DNA of 36,333 bases from an uncultured Christensenellaceae bacterium (GCA_944384305.1 CALWSW010000005.1:1-36333), one strand, 5' to 3'. Counted from the stretch's first letter, positions 9,286 through 17,789 are shown. Notes: generated from the letters alone by a model not told the origin. Made by a program: numbers and translations.

Positions 9286-10986
9286 CTATCCTTTTTCCAC
9301 CCGCAGCCCGCAGGGCGGCAGCGCGTTCTCACCATAGCAGGCATCCTCTGCCACGCAGCTGACGAACTGAAATCCGCCCGCCAGGTTTTTGCAGGAGAAC
9401 CCGTGCTGCGAAAGGATGCGGCAGGCGAGATAACTGCGCAAGCCGCTATGGCAGTTTACCACAATCTCTTTTCCCCTGGCCGGTTCCAGCTCCTGCAGGC
9501 GGCCGCGCAGCTCATCCAAAGGAATGTTCACCGCGCCCTCCAGGCGGCCGCGGGCAAATTCCTCCGGGGTGCGCACATCCAGGAGCAGCGCGTCTTGCTG
9601 CGCTTCCAGCTCGTCCCACCACACCTGCCGCACCAAGCCGGCGCGCAGGTTTTCGATCACATAACCCGCCATGTTCACCGGGTCTTTGGCCGAAGAGTAA
9701 GGCGGCGCGTAGGCAAGGTCCAGTTCGGTCAGATCCTCTGCCGTCATGCCGGCGCGGATGGCCGTTGCCAGCACGTCGATGCGCTTGTCCACCCCTTCAA
9801 AACCGACGATCTGCGCGCCCAGGATCTTCCCCGTCGCCGGGTCGAACAGCGTTTTTACGGTCATGTTGCGCGCGCCGGGGTAATAGGAAGCGTGCGAGGC
9901 AGAATAGGTGAGCGCCCGGCCGTAGGGGATGCCCGCAGCCTTGGCGGCCTTTTCGTTCAGGCCGGTGGAAGCGGCGGTCATATCGAACAGCTTGATGACC
10001 GAGGATCCCTGCGCGCCCGTGTACACGCTGGGAATCCCGCAGATATTGTCCGCCGCGATGCGGCCCTGCTTGTTGGCCGGGCCGGCCAGGGCGATGTTGG
10101 CGTCCGCCCCTGTCACAAAGTTTTTGACCTGAACGGCGTCACCCACGGCGTAAATATCGGGGTCGGCGGTGCGCATGTGCTCGTCCGTCACAATGGCGCC
10201 CTTAACCCCCAAAGCCAGCCCGGCGTCTTTGGCGAGCTTGTTTTCGGGCACGACGCCAATGGCCAGCAGCACCAGGTCGCCTTCCACGGGCTCTCCTTCT
10301 TTTAAGAGCACGCGCACACCGGTTTGGGTCTCTTCGTACCCCTGCACATTCTGGCCAAAGCGCAGGTCCAGCCCGTGCCTGCGCAAGTACCCGTGCAAAA
10401 GCGCCGCCATGTCGCCGTCCAGCGGCGGCAGCACCTGTTTGCTGCGCTGCAAAAGCGTCGTGGCCACCCCGCGGTGCAGCAGGTTTTCGGCCGCTTCCAG
10501 GCCAATGAACCCGCCGCCCACCACCACGGCGCGCCGCACGTTCTGCTCGACCACCAGATCCCTTAAGCGCAGCGTGTCCTCCACCGTGCGCAGGGTCAGC
10601 ACGCGCGCGCCGTCTACGCCGGGCAGCGCGGGCTTCATGGCCGCCGCGCCGGGCGCGAGCAGCAGCTTGTCGTAGCTTTCCTCGTATTCCCGGCCGCTCA
10701 AAAGCTCCCGCACCCGAACAGTCTTTGCCGCGCGGTCGATGGAAAGCGCCTCGCTGTGCACCCGCACGTCGATATGGAAGCGCTCAAAAAAGCTCTGCGG
10801 GGTCTGCAGGGTCAGCTCCTCTTCGTCCTCGATCACCCCGCCCACGTAGTAGGGCAGGCCGCAGTTGGCGTAAGAAACAAAGCCGCTGCGCTCCAGCACC
10901 ACGATCTCTGCCTCTTCGTTGAGGCGACGCAGGCGGGCCGCTGCCGTAGCGCCCCCCGCCACGCCGCCGATGATGACGGCCTTCAT
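9286..10986 (-). CDS. CoA-disulfide reductase with C-terminal rhodanese domain
   Basis: A 566-residue pyridine nucleotide-disulfide oxidoreductase fused to a rhodanese. The FAD loop is IIGGVAGGATAAARLRR (residues 5-21). Cys42 in SYANCGLPYYVGG is the single active-site cysteine of the CoADR/Nox class, and VVVGGGFIGLEAAENL is the NAD(P)H loop. A dimerisation domain (AYAPPYSSAKDPVN) precedes the rhodanese, whose catalytic cysteine is in VNCHSGLRSY. In characterised relatives, the enzyme reduces CoA disulfide, CoA persulfide or polysulfide, and the rhodanese passes sulfane sulfur to it. Its ATG overlaps the stop of the small rhodanese gene by 4 bases, so the two are translationally coupled. The exact substrate is inferred. 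Confidence 0.92.
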   Translation of the reverse strand: MKAVIIGGVAGGATAAARLRRLNEEAEIVVLERSGFVSYANCGLPYYVGGVIEDEEELTLQTPQSFFERFHIDVRVHSEALSIDRAAKTVRVRELLSGREYEESYDKLLLAPGAAAMKPALPGVDGARVLTLRTVEDTLRLRDLVVEQNVRRAVVVGGGFIGLEAAENLLHRGVATTLLQRSKQVLPPLDGDMAALLHGYLRRHGLDLRFGQNVQGYEETQTGVRVLLKEGEPVEGDLVLLAIGVVPENKLAKDAGLALGVKGAIVTDEHMRTADPDIYAVGDAVQVKNFVTGADANIALAGPANKQGRIAADNICGIPSVYTGAQGSSVIKLFDMTAASTGLNEKAAKAAGIPYGRALTYSASHASYYPGARNMTVKTLFDPATGKILGAQIVGFEGVDKRIDVLATAIRAGMTAEDLTELDLAYAPPYSSAKDPVNMAGYVIENLRAGLVRQVWWDELEAQQDALLLDVRTPEEFARGRLEGAVNIPLDELRGRLQELEPARGKEIVVNCHSGLRSYLACRILSQHGFSCKNLAGGFQFVSCVAEDACYGENALPPCGLRVEKG

Positions 10987-11315
10987 GCTCCTTCTCCTTC
11001 CTCCAGCTCGCCGGCGTAGCCAAACAGCCCGCCGATGTTTCTGGCCTCGTACCCCCTGCTTTTGAGCAGCCGGCAGGCGGCGCCGCTGCGCGCGCCGCTC
11101 TGGCAGTACACGTAAAGCGTTTTGCCCTGCGGCAGTTTTGAGGCCGAAAGCTCATCGAGCGGCAGGTTCAAACTGCCCTTTAAATGCCCCTGCCGGTATT
11201 CTTCCCTGGTGCGCACATCCACAAGCAGGGCGTCCTGCGCAGCGCGGTATTCCCGCAGCCCCTCTTCCAAGCCGCTTTTGCCCATCAGGCGGTCAAACAA
11301 GCCCATGTCTTTCAT
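10983..11315 (-). CDS. Single-domain rhodanese (sulfurtransferase)
   Basis: A 110-residue rhodanese-like protein with LVDVRTREEYRQGHLKGSLN and the catalytic loop YCQSGARSG (Cys71). Such proteins carry sulfane sulfur as a persulfide on the cysteine. The first 20 residues (MKDMGLFDRLMGKSGLEEGL) are amphipathic and outside the domain. AAAGGA lies just before the ATG at 11315; an ATG three codons on is the alternative. It is the first gene of a two-gene operon with the CoADR-rhodanese fusion, downstream of a Crp/Fnr gene and a matching palindrome. Confidence 0.9.
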   Translation of the reverse strand: MKDMGLFDRLMGKSGLEEGLREYRAAQDALLVDVRTREEYRQGHLKGSLNLPLDELSASKLPQGKTLYVYCQSGARSGAACRLLKSRGYEARNIGGLFGYAGELEEGEGA

Positions 11316-11340
11316 GCTTCCTTTCTTTTGCGTTGCCTTC

Positions 11341-11381
11341 AGTATACCGGCACGCTGAAAGGCCCGCCGTGACATGGTCAC
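11341..11381 (-). promoter_or_regulatory. Promoter of the rhodanese operon with a Crp/Fnr-type operator
   Basis: On the minus strand a TATACT -10 (11341-11346) has no recognisable -35. Instead a perfect palindrome GTGAC-3-GTCAC (11369-11381) is centred at 11375, about 41 bases before the predicted start near 11334. That is the classical position for activation by a Crp/Fnr dimer touching RNA polymerase, and a Crp/Fnr gene ends 7 bases away. Sequence seen directly; the binding protein is inferred. Confidence 0.72.
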
Positions 11382-11388
11382 AAAAGGC

Positions 11389-12063
11389 TCAGCGCCGCGC
11401 CTCTGCTGCCAGGGCCTGCAGGCCCGCTTCGTTCGCCAATTCCACCCGGCCGCGGCTGAGCACAACCAGCCCTTCCTGCTGGAAGTGCCGCAGCATGCGG
11501 GTGATGACCTCGCGCTGGGTGCCCATGTGGTTGGCGATCTGCTCGTGGGTAATGGCAAGGCTCTTTGCCCCGCGCAGTTCGGCCTCTTCCAGCAAAAAGG
11601 CCGCCAAACGTTCGTCCAGGCGCTTGTTCATCACCTGGTCCATCAGCCACATCACTTCCGAAAAGCGCGCGGCCATGAGCTCGCTGGTGTAGTTGGCCGC
11701 CGCGGCCGAGCGCTGCATGACCGCCTTGTAGGTCTCGGCCGGCAGGTGCAGCACCGCGGTGTCCTCCTCAGCCGAAACCAATACGTCGAATTGGATGCTG
11801 TTCATGATACAGGAGGCTGAAAACAGGCAAATATCCCGCTCGAGCAGGCGGTAGAGCGTCAGTTCCCGCCCTTCGTCAGAAAGGGTGTATACCCGCAGCC
11901 GGCCTTTGGTAACGATCATCAGGCCCACGCAGTCCTCCGCCCCGCGGTGCAGCACCGTCCCGGCGGGAAACTCCCTTTCGTCGGCCGCGCCGGCAAGCGC
12001 CGCTTTATCGGCCGCGGTCAAACCGTCCCAGAACGGCAGGTAGTCCTTGAGCTCCTTGTGCAT
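11389..12063 (-). CDS. Crp/Fnr-family transcriptional regulator
   Basis: A 224-residue regulator: cyclic-nucleotide-binding fold (about residues 15-120, PAGTVLHRGAEDCVGLMIV and GRLRVYTLSDEGRELTLYRL), a dimer helix, and a winged helix with recognition region HEQIANHMGTQREVITRMLRHF cut here to its core MGTQREVITRML. It lacks the N-terminal cysteine cluster of FNR, so an Fe-S sensor is unlikely. Three cysteines (Cys45, Cys79, Cys85) lie in the sensor domain and could react with oxidants or sulfane sulfur (inference). The start has GGGAGGA 6 bases upstream. The next genes in the same direction are the rhodanese pair, with a palindromic operator between. Confidence 0.92.
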   Translation of the reverse strand: MHKELKDYLPFWDGLTAADKAALAGAADEREFPAGTVLHRGAEDCVGLMIVTKGRLRVYTLSDEGRELTLYRLLERDICLFSASCIMNSIQFDVLVSAEEDTAVLHLPAETYKAVMQRSAAAANYTSELMAARFSEVMWLMDQVMNKRLDERLAAFLLEEAELRGAKSLAITHEQIANHMGTQREVITRMLRHFQQEGLVVLSRGRVELANEAGLQALAAEARR

Positions 12064-12104
12064 CCTGTGTCCTCCCTCTTCCCCTGTGCGGGGCGCTTTC
12101 TTTT

Positions 12105-12133
12105 ATTATATCACCCAAACTGCCGCCGCAAAA
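12105..12133 (-). promoter_or_regulatory. Promoter of the Crp/Fnr gene
   Basis: On the minus strand a perfect TATAAT (12105-12110) follows TTTTGC (12128-12133) by 17 bases. The -35 is poor, the -10 is strong; leader about 35 bases. Confidence 0.5.
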
Positions 12134-12185
12134 GCCAGCGTTATAAAAGGCCGCCGGTTCCAGGCAGGCGGCAATCAGGGGGCCC

Positions 12186-12536
12186 CTAAGCCCCGCCGGC
12201 TTTCCGCCAGGCCGTCAGCTCCTCGTCAAAGGCTGCAAAAAAGCGCGCGGGGTCCTCAAGCGGTGCGTCGGTCTGCCACGCTGCGGGCGCTGCCGCCCAC
12301 AAAGCCTTCATGCGGGCCCCGGCCTTCTGCACCGCGGCCTGTGCGCCCCCGCCCAGCGCCTGCGCCGCTCCCCACACCATCTGCCGCGCGCTGTAAAACG
12401 CGCGCAGCGGCGCTCCGGGGGCGGCCGTGCGGGCGTTCAGGCTCACCAGGCCGCTGCGGGTCCTGCGCGCACACACCCCTTCTTCCACTGCCGCCACGCA
12501 GGCCAGCAGCCTTCCAAACAACTCGTCACGGGTCAT
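12186..12536 (-). CDS. Hypothetical protein, divergent from spoIVA
   Basis: I do not recognise this 116-residue protein. It begins MTRDELFGRLLACVAAVEEG, is rich in alanine, and is predicted to be mainly helical (RAFYSARQMVWGAAQAL). It has no signal peptide, membrane helix or known motif that I can see. An excellent AAGGAGG site 6 bases before the ATG supports translation. It lies between the Crp/Fnr gene and spoIVA, and is divergent from spoIVA with a 109-base gap; a link with sporulation is only positional. Confidence 0.65.
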   Translation of the reverse strand: MTRDELFGRLLACVAAVEEGVCARRTRSGLVSLNARTAAPGAPLRAFYSARQMVWGAAQALGGGAQAAVQKAGARMKALWAAAPAAWQTDAPLEDPARFFAAFDEELTAWRKAGGA

Positions 12537-12645
12537 GTTCTTCCTCCTTGCTTTTGCCTTGCGGTCAAGGCCGACCGCCCGATCCGGCATGAAGCGGGAT
12601 CGCCTGGCATATGCATTACAAAAACCAATTGCGCGGGAGGGCACA

Positions 12646-14127
12646 ATGGACAGAACGGATCTTTACAAAGACATCGCCCAGCGGACGAACGGCGAAGTTT
12701 ACATCGGCGTGGTCGGCCCCGTGCGGACCGGCAAATCCACCTTTATCAAGCGCTTTATGGACCTGATGGTGCTGCCGGATGTAGCGGATTCCAACGAACG
12801 GCGCCGCATGAACGACGAGCTGCCCCAAAGCGGCGCCGGCCGCACCATTATGACCACCCAGCCGCGGTTCGTGCCCAATGAGGCGGCAAAGCTGCAGGTT
12901 GGCGACGCCGGGGCCGAGGTTTCGGTGCGGCTGGTGGACTGCGTGGGCTACATGGTGGAAGGCGCGCTGGGTTTTGAAGAAAACGACGCCGCGCGCATGG
13001 TCATGACCCCCTGGAGCGACAAGGAGATGCCCTTTGTGCAGGCGGCCGAGCTGGGCACGCACAAGGTCATTTCCGAACACTCCACCATCGGCATCGTCAT
13101 GACCACCGACGCTTCCTTCACCGACCTGGAGCGTTCTGCCTACGCGCCCGCCGAGGCGCGGGTCATCGAGGAGCTGCAGAGCCTGGGCAAGCCCTTCGTC
13201 ATCGTCGTAAACACCAAAGACCCTTCTTCTGCCGCCGTTTCTGAGCTGTGCGATACGCTTTCCCAAAAATACGGCGTGGCGGCGCTGCCCATGGACGTTC
13301 TGCACATGACCGCCGACGAGGTGAACGACCTGCTGGAGCGCGCGCTGTTCGAGTTTCCGCTCACCCAGGCCGAATTTATCACCCCCGGGTGGATGAACGC
13401 CCTGGGGGGCGGCCATTGGCTCAACGCCGAGCTTTTGAGCGCGCTGCGCTCCCGCATGGAGGGAATGGCGCGGGTGAAGGACTACGCCTTGATGCTCGAC
13501 GCCTTTGACGAGTGCGAGCACCTGCTGCCCCCGCAGATCCACAGCATCGAGCTGGGCACGGGCATCGTGCGGTATTCCGTGCTGCCCAAGGAAGGCCTGT
13601 TTTACCAGGTGCTGAGCGAGGAATGCGGCTGTGCGGTGGAAAGCGACTTCCAGCTGATGTCCATGCTCAAGGAAATGACCGCCTCCAAGCAGGAATACGA
13701 CCGCGTAAAGGACGCGCTTTCCGAAGTGCGCGCCACGGGCTACGCCATGATCCCGCCCGAAATGGAGGAGCTGACGCTCGACGAGCCAGAGATGATCCAG
13801 CGCGGCTCGCAGTACGGCGTGCAGCTCAAGGCCAGCGGGCCTTCGCTCCACATCATCCGGGCGGACGTCACCTGCGAAGTTTCGCCCTTGGTCGGCACCG
13901 AGCAGCAGAGCGAAGAGCTGGTGAAATTCCTGCTGCGCGAGTTCGAGAACGACCCCGCGGCCATCTGGCAGACCAATCTGTTCGGCAAGCCGCTGTGCGA
14001 CCTGGTCTCGGAAGGGCTTTCGGGCAAGCTTTCGCGAATGCCGGACGACGTGCGCGACAAAATGCGCGAAACGCTGAGCCGCATCATCAACGAGGGCGGC
14101 GGGGGCGTGGTGTGTATTCTGCTGTAA
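12646..14127 (+). CDS. spoIVA: Stage IV sporulation protein A (spore coat ATPase)
   Basis: SpoIVA is the ATPase that polymerises on the forespore surface and forms the basement layer of the spore coat. The 493-residue protein starts MDRTDLYKDIAQRTNGEVYI; Walker A is GPVRTGKST (residues 24-32), with switch-like VRLVDCVGYMVEGA and the long C-terminal region ending GGGGVVCILL, a very typical SpoIVA end. GGGAGG lies 6 bases before the ATG; the longer upstream frame overlaps the promoter. A GGCAT..CATATGCA pair about 50 bases upstream is weakly like a sigma-E promoter. Its presence indicates a spore-forming lineage. It is preceded by a divergent unknown gene and followed by a strong terminator. 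Confidence 0.97.
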   Translation: MDRTDLYKDIAQRTNGEVYIGVVGPVRTGKSTFIKRFMDLMVLPDVADSNERRRMNDELPQSGAGRTIMTTQPRFVPNEAAKLQVGDAGAEVSVRLVDCVGYMVEGALGFEENDAARMVMTPWSDKEMPFVQAAELGTHKVISEHSTIGIVMTTDASFTDLERSAYAPAEARVIEELQSLGKPFVIVVNTKDPSSAAVSELCDTLSQKYGVAALPMDVLHMTADEVNDLLERALFEFPLTQAEFITPGWMNALGGGHWLNAELLSALRSRMEGMARVKDYALMLDAFDECEHLLPPQIHSIELGTGIVRYSVLPKEGLFYQVLSEECGCAVESDFQLMSMLKEMTASKQEYDRVKDALSEVRATGYAMIPPEMEELTLDEPEMIQRGSQYGVQLKASGPSLHIIRADVTCEVSPLVGTEQQSEELVKFLLREFENDPAAIWQTNLFGKPLCDLVSEGLSGKLSRMPDDVRDKMRETLSRIINEGGGGVVCILL

Positions 14128-14254
14128 TTCTGTAAACAAACGGCCTAGTCCTTCCGGGTTTTCTTTTTTCAAGCGGCCGGAAGGCTGCAGCGCTGCAACG
14201 CGGTCCCCGCCTTCCGTTTCCCATGTATTTTCCGCCTTTTCCTCTTTAAAATGC

Positions 14255-14292
14255 GCGAGCCTGGCTAGTGTGGCCAGGCTCGCTGTGTTTTT
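14255..14292 (+). terminator. Terminator after spoIVA
   Basis: GCGAGCCTGGC (14255-14265) pairs perfectly with GCCAGGCTCGC (14273-14283) and is followed by TGTGTTTTT. A weaker CCTTCCGG/CCGGAAGG pair lies at 14151-14183. The gap 14128-14322 holds nothing else that I can see. Confidence 0.8.
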
Positions 14293-14322
14293 CAGGCAGA
14301 GTTTTTCCGCTTCCCCCGCCCG

Positions 14323-15426
14323 TCATCTTTGTTCTTCTTGAATGGCCCTTTCTATCGCGGCCAGCTGCGCTTGTAGCTCTTTCCGCCTGCCGCCGCTGAA
14401 CCATCCGCGCAGTCCGGCGATCTCCTGCAAAAGCGCCTTCTTTTGCGAATACAAAAAGGCCATCCGTTCTTTCTTCTGCGCCGCTTTTTTCTGCTCCGCT
14501 TCCCTGTGCTGGATTTCGCGTTTTTGCCGGTAAACCCTGCGCTCTTCCTCCAGTGTCTCCAAGCTGTCAAACAGCTTCCACCGAAAAACGCCGCACTGGC
14601 CCCCGGCATCCGCCCCCACTGCCGTGACCCGGCCGTCTGAGCGCAACCCCACCGTATGATCTCCTCCTGCGGCGATGCCCACGATCTCCGACCAGGCAGA
14701 AACTTCGCACTGCCCGCGCTCGTTCGCGCCGCAGGCTACAACGCTGCCGTCAGCCTTGAGGCCCACGGTGTGCTCAAACCCGGCGGCAATGGCCACAAGA
14801 TCCCGCCAGGCGGCAACTTCGCACTGTCCGCGGTCGTTCGCACCGCAGGCAACGGCGCTGCCGTCGGCCTTCAGCCCCACCGTATGGAGGGAACCCGCGG
14901 CGACGGCCACAAGATCCGTCCAGCCGGAAACGCCGCACTGCCCGCGCTCGTTCGCGCCGCAGGCCACAGCGCTGCCGTCGGCCTTGAGGCCCACGGTGTG
15001 CTCAAACCCGGCAGCAATGGCCGCAAGATCCCGCCAGGCGGCAACTTCGCACTGCCCGCGCTCGCCCGCGCCGCAGGCAACGGCGCTGCCGCCGGCCTTC
15101 AGCCCCACCGTATGGAGGGAACCCGCGGCGACGGCCACAAGGCCTGTCCAGCTGCCGACCTCGCACTGGCCCCGGGTATTTTCACCCGCGGCCACGGCGC
15201 TGCCATCGGCTTTGAGGCCCACGGCGTGCATCCTTTTGTCGCTGAGCGCCACGATCTCTGCGCCGCCGGCGCAAAGCGTCTGGCCGTAATCCTTCCGGCC
15301 CGCCGTGATCACCCAACCGTTGGCCATCAGCCCAATGGTATGTTGCCACCCCGCAGCGATCAGGACCGAAGCCCGTTTGGAACGCTCGCGCTGCAAAAAA
15401 AGCCGGCCGCTCAGATTTTCTGCCAT
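14323..15426 (-). CDS. RCC1-repeat (beta-propeller) protein with C-terminal coiled coil
   Basis: A 367-residue protein with RCC1-like repeats of exactly 38 residues. The tryptophan that begins each repeat is at positions 93, 131, 169, 207 and 245; a typical unit contains AAGFEHTVGLKADGSAVACG and RGQCEV. Degenerate repeats precede residue 93 (IAAGWQHTIGLMANGWVITA, residues 23-42). The last 85 residues are charged and helical, a probable coiled coil (VYRQKREIQHREAEQKKAAQ). No signal peptide or membrane helix, so probably cytoplasmic. AAAGGAG lies 8 bases before the ATG. The closest functional idea is a protein-interaction scaffold; the partner is unknown. It stands alone between spoIVA and a flavoreductase. 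Confidence 0.85.
   Translation of the reverse strand: MAENLSGRLFLQRERSKRASVLIAAGWQHTIGLMANGWVITAGRKDYGQTLCAGGAEIVALSDKRMHAVGLKADGSAVAAGENTRGQCEVGSWTGLVAVAAGSLHTVGLKAGGSAVACGAGERGQCEVAAWRDLAAIAAGFEHTVGLKADGSAVACGANERGQCGVSGWTDLVAVAAGSLHTVGLKADGSAVACGANDRGQCEVAAWRDLVAIAAGFEHTVGLKADGSVVACGANERGQCEVSAWSEIVGIAAGGDHTVGLRSDGRVTAVGADAGGQCGVFRWKLFDSLETLEEERRVYRQKREIQHREAEQKKAAQKKERMAFLYSQKKALLQEIAGLRGWFSGGRRKELQAQLAAIERAIQEEQR
14695..15150 (-). repeat. Two tandem 228-bp repeats inside the RCC1 gene
   Basis: Residues 93-168 (14923-15150) and 169-244 (14695-14922) are two copies of a 76-residue, 228-bp block. Each block holds two different 38-residue RCC1 units. By eye the DNA copies are almost identical, including synonymous positions, while the two 114-bp units within a block differ more. 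This points to a recent block duplication or gene conversion. Confidence 0.85.
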
Positions 15427-15494
15427 CGCACCTTCTCCTTTCGGCCCTGCGCCCCATGAGAGGGCCTTGCCTTATTTTGCTTTCATCATACTTC

Positions 15495-15589
15495 TTCCTG
15501 CCGCTTTTTTCAATGCCGCAGGAACTGCCGCCTGCCGTCGCCCGGCACGCAAAAGGGAGCGCCGGCTGTCAAAAACAGTCGGCGCTCCC
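15495..15589. repeat. Hairpin-linker-hairpin intergenic element, copy 1
   Basis: Hairpin A is TTCCTGC/GCAGGAA (15495-15501, 15518-15524); then a 26-base block (15525-15550) that is identical at 25 of 26 positions to 19035-19060; then hairpin B, a 15-bp stem with one mismatch (15555-15569, 15575-15589). On the minus strand hairpin B is followed by TTTT and can terminate the flavoreductase transcript that ends at 15675. Confidence 0.65.
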
Positions 15590-15674
15590 ATCATGTTTCA
15601 CAACAAAGCCGAAAACCTTGGCCCGGCGCACCGCTGAGTGACGCGGCCGATCCGCCGGTTGCACAAGCCCGTCT

Positions 15675-17690
15675 TTACTCCGCCTGCGCCTGCTCCAGGC
15701 AAGCCAGCACAGCGTTGACCACGCGCATGGAGGTCAGCGTCGCGCCGCTGATGGCGTCAACTTCGGTGGAGTTCGATTCCACAATCATGCCGGGCAGCTC
15801 CTCAAGCGCACGGCCGCCGATGGTAGGGGTTTCGTGCTCCTCAACCACATTGACGGCTGCGATCGAGCCGCTTTCAATCACAACTTCGAGGGTCAGCGGG
15901 CCTTCCTGCCCATCCACCGTGGCGGTATACGTGCCGTCGTTTACGTTTTCGAGTAAGCTGTCATCGCCCAGCGTGACGGCCTGTTTTTCCCACAGCGATT
16001 CGTCAAAGATGTTTGCCGCAGGTTCTGCCACATATCCTTCCGCCATGGGTCCGGCTTCCATGATGTACTGACCAGCCAGCCTGCCGAAGGTGATCGCACC
16101 ATTCACGCCGGTGCCGCCGCTGAGCCAACGCCCCCACACTGCCACGCACTCGCCGGCGGCGTACAGGCCAGGGATGACTGTACCGTCTTCTGTAAGCACC
16201 TGCAGCGACTCGTTGACAGTGATGCCGCCCAGAGTGTTGTTGTTCATGCACTTGGTCACCACCGCATAGAAGGGGCCATTTTCGTCAATGGTATCGATGA
16301 CCGCATTGTAAATGTTGTCGGTCGGTGTGTAAACCCGGCCGAATTCATCGGTGTCGCCGGCCGTTACGTGAGCGTTGTAAGCTTTGATGGTGGCGCGTAA
16401 GGTCTCTGCCGGCACACCAGTTAACTCTTCAAACTCCTCCAGGGTATTGGCTTTGATGATGTCTGCCTGGCCGGCTTCCGTCGCAAAGTACATGTTCCAC
16501 ATACCGTTGTGCTGATCGCAGCCCAGCAAGTTTTCCACTGTGTTTTCGGTAAAGAATTCGTATTGCTTGCCCTCGGTCTGCGCGGCCAGCGCGTTTTGCC
16601 TGGTCACAGGTTCCGAAGTTTCATCCACAAACCGCTCGCCTTCCTGGTTGATGAGGATGCCGCCGCAAAAATAGGTCTTGGTGGACATGATCCGCCCGGT
16701 ACCCGGCAGCGCCTTGTTCTCCAGGCCAAAGGGGTTAAAGGGGAAGTACATACGGTCGGTGTTCACGTAGCCGCCCACTTCCTGCATCATGCGCAGCCCC
16801 CAGCCATCGGTAGTGGAAAGGTTGCCGGTCACGCTGCCATTCAGGGGCGAATAGGCCGCCACCAGCGCCGCGTTGCCGGAAAAACCGCCCGTGGCCATCA
16901 AAATGCCCCGTTCGCTGGTATACAGCACACTGCTGCCATCGGGGCCAATCGCTTCTACGCCGGTCACCTGCCCTTTGTCGTTGAGCACCAAGCGGCGAGC
17001 CTCGGTGTTGAACACGATCTGAATGGCGTCCTGCCCTTCCATCATGCTGTCGAGCACCTCGTGGGCTGCCGACTTGTAGTTTGCGCTGTCCTTGGGTTTG
17101 GGCTTGTAGGAACGGGGGTAGGAATACAGGGTGTGCTCAGGCGCGAATACCGCCTTGTGTCCCTCTTCATCGGTCTGGAATTCGTAGGCCGACAGTCCGT
17201 TTTCCCACAGCCAGTCAATGGTATTGCCTGCTTCCTCCGAATACAGACGGATCAAATACTCGGTGGGAACGCCGCCGTCCTTGCTGCCTTCCTCCATCAG
17301 GTCTTCGTAGTAGGACTCGTAGGTATCTTCGGTAAGGCCGTCCAGCTCCTGAATAATGGTTTTGGCGCCCGACATGGTGCCGGAGGTGGTGTTCAATGCG
17401 CCGCCGGTGCTGTCGGTCTTTTCCAGGATGATCACGTTCTTCGCGCCGTGCTCTACAGCCGAAAGGGCTGCCGACATGCCGGCGCCGCCCGCCCCAACGA
17501 TGACCAGTTCGGCCGATTCCTCCCGATCGTACCCATCCGTTGCAGGAGTCTCGCCCTGGGTTTCTTCCTGCATTCCATCCGCTTTGTCAGGTTCTTCTGC
17601 CGGGGATTGTGTCTCGGCGCAGCCAAACAGCCCCACCGCCAACAGCAGTGCCAAAAGAAGCGCCAACCAACGTTTTGTCCTCTGTTTCAT
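15675..17690 (-). CDS. Lipoprotein FAD-dependent reductase with C-terminal FMN-binding domain
   Basis: A 671-residue exported flavoprotein of the fumarate reductase/urocanate reductase superfamily. The signal peptide ends in lipobox VGLFGC (Cys24 would carry lipid). The FAD loop is ELVIVGAGGAGMSAALSA (about residue 60), followed by the long FAD/substrate domain, and the C-terminal FMN_bind domain has DAISGATLTS, the threonine motif flavinylated by ApbE-type enzymes. Electrons probably enter through FMN and reduce an unknown acceptor outside the membrane. The loop that is HHTMGG in the second flavoreductase of this window reads NNNTLGG here, so a catalytic histidine of the fumarate reductases is missing. 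The start at 17690 has AAAGGAG; the gene is divergent from an AraC regulator. Confidence 0.92.
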   Translation of the reverse strand: MKQRTKRWLALLLALLLAVGLFGCAETQSPAEEPDKADGMQEETQGETPATDGYDREESAELVIVGAGGAGMSAALSAVEHGAKNVIILEKTDSTGGALNTTSGTMSGAKTIIQELDGLTEDTYESYYEDLMEEGSKDGGVPTEYLIRLYSEEAGNTIDWLWENGLSAYEFQTDEEGHKAVFAPEHTLYSYPRSYKPKPKDSANYKSAAHEVLDSMMEGQDAIQIVFNTEARRLVLNDKGQVTGVEAIGPDGSSVLYTSERGILMATGGFSGNAALVAAYSPLNGSVTGNLSTTDGWGLRMMQEVGGYVNTDRMYFPFNPFGLENKALPGTGRIMSTKTYFCGGILINQEGERFVDETSEPVTRQNALAAQTEGKQYEFFTENTVENLLGCDQHNGMWNMYFATEAGQADIIKANTLEEFEELTGVPAETLRATIKAYNAHVTAGDTDEFGRVYTPTDNIYNAVIDTIDENGPFYAVVTKCMNNNTLGGITVNESLQVLTEDGTVIPGLYAAGECVAVWGRWLSGGTGVNGAITFGRLAGQYIMEAGPMAEGYVAEPAANIFDESLWEKQAVTLGDDSLLENVNDGTYTATVDGQEGPLTLEVVIESGSIAAVNVVEEHETPTIGGRALEELPGMIVESNSTEVDAISGATLTSMRVVNAVLACLEQAQAE

Positions 17691-17789
17691 GTTTTTTCTC
17701 CTTTCCCGGCGGCCGCCCACTCCAGGAGTATTTTTCTTATGGGGTTTTGTCTGTTATGGATATTTCGCCGCCGGATGTGTATACTTTGC

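Noticed and set aside
11389-12063. FNR-type oxygen sensor
   Set aside because: No N-terminal cysteine cluster for a [4Fe-4S] cluster.
12616-14172. 518-codon open frame on the minus strand
   Set aside because: Antisense to spoIVA, low-complexity, no motif.
14695-15150. CRISPR array
   Set aside because: The regular repeats are coding RCC1 units without unique spacers.
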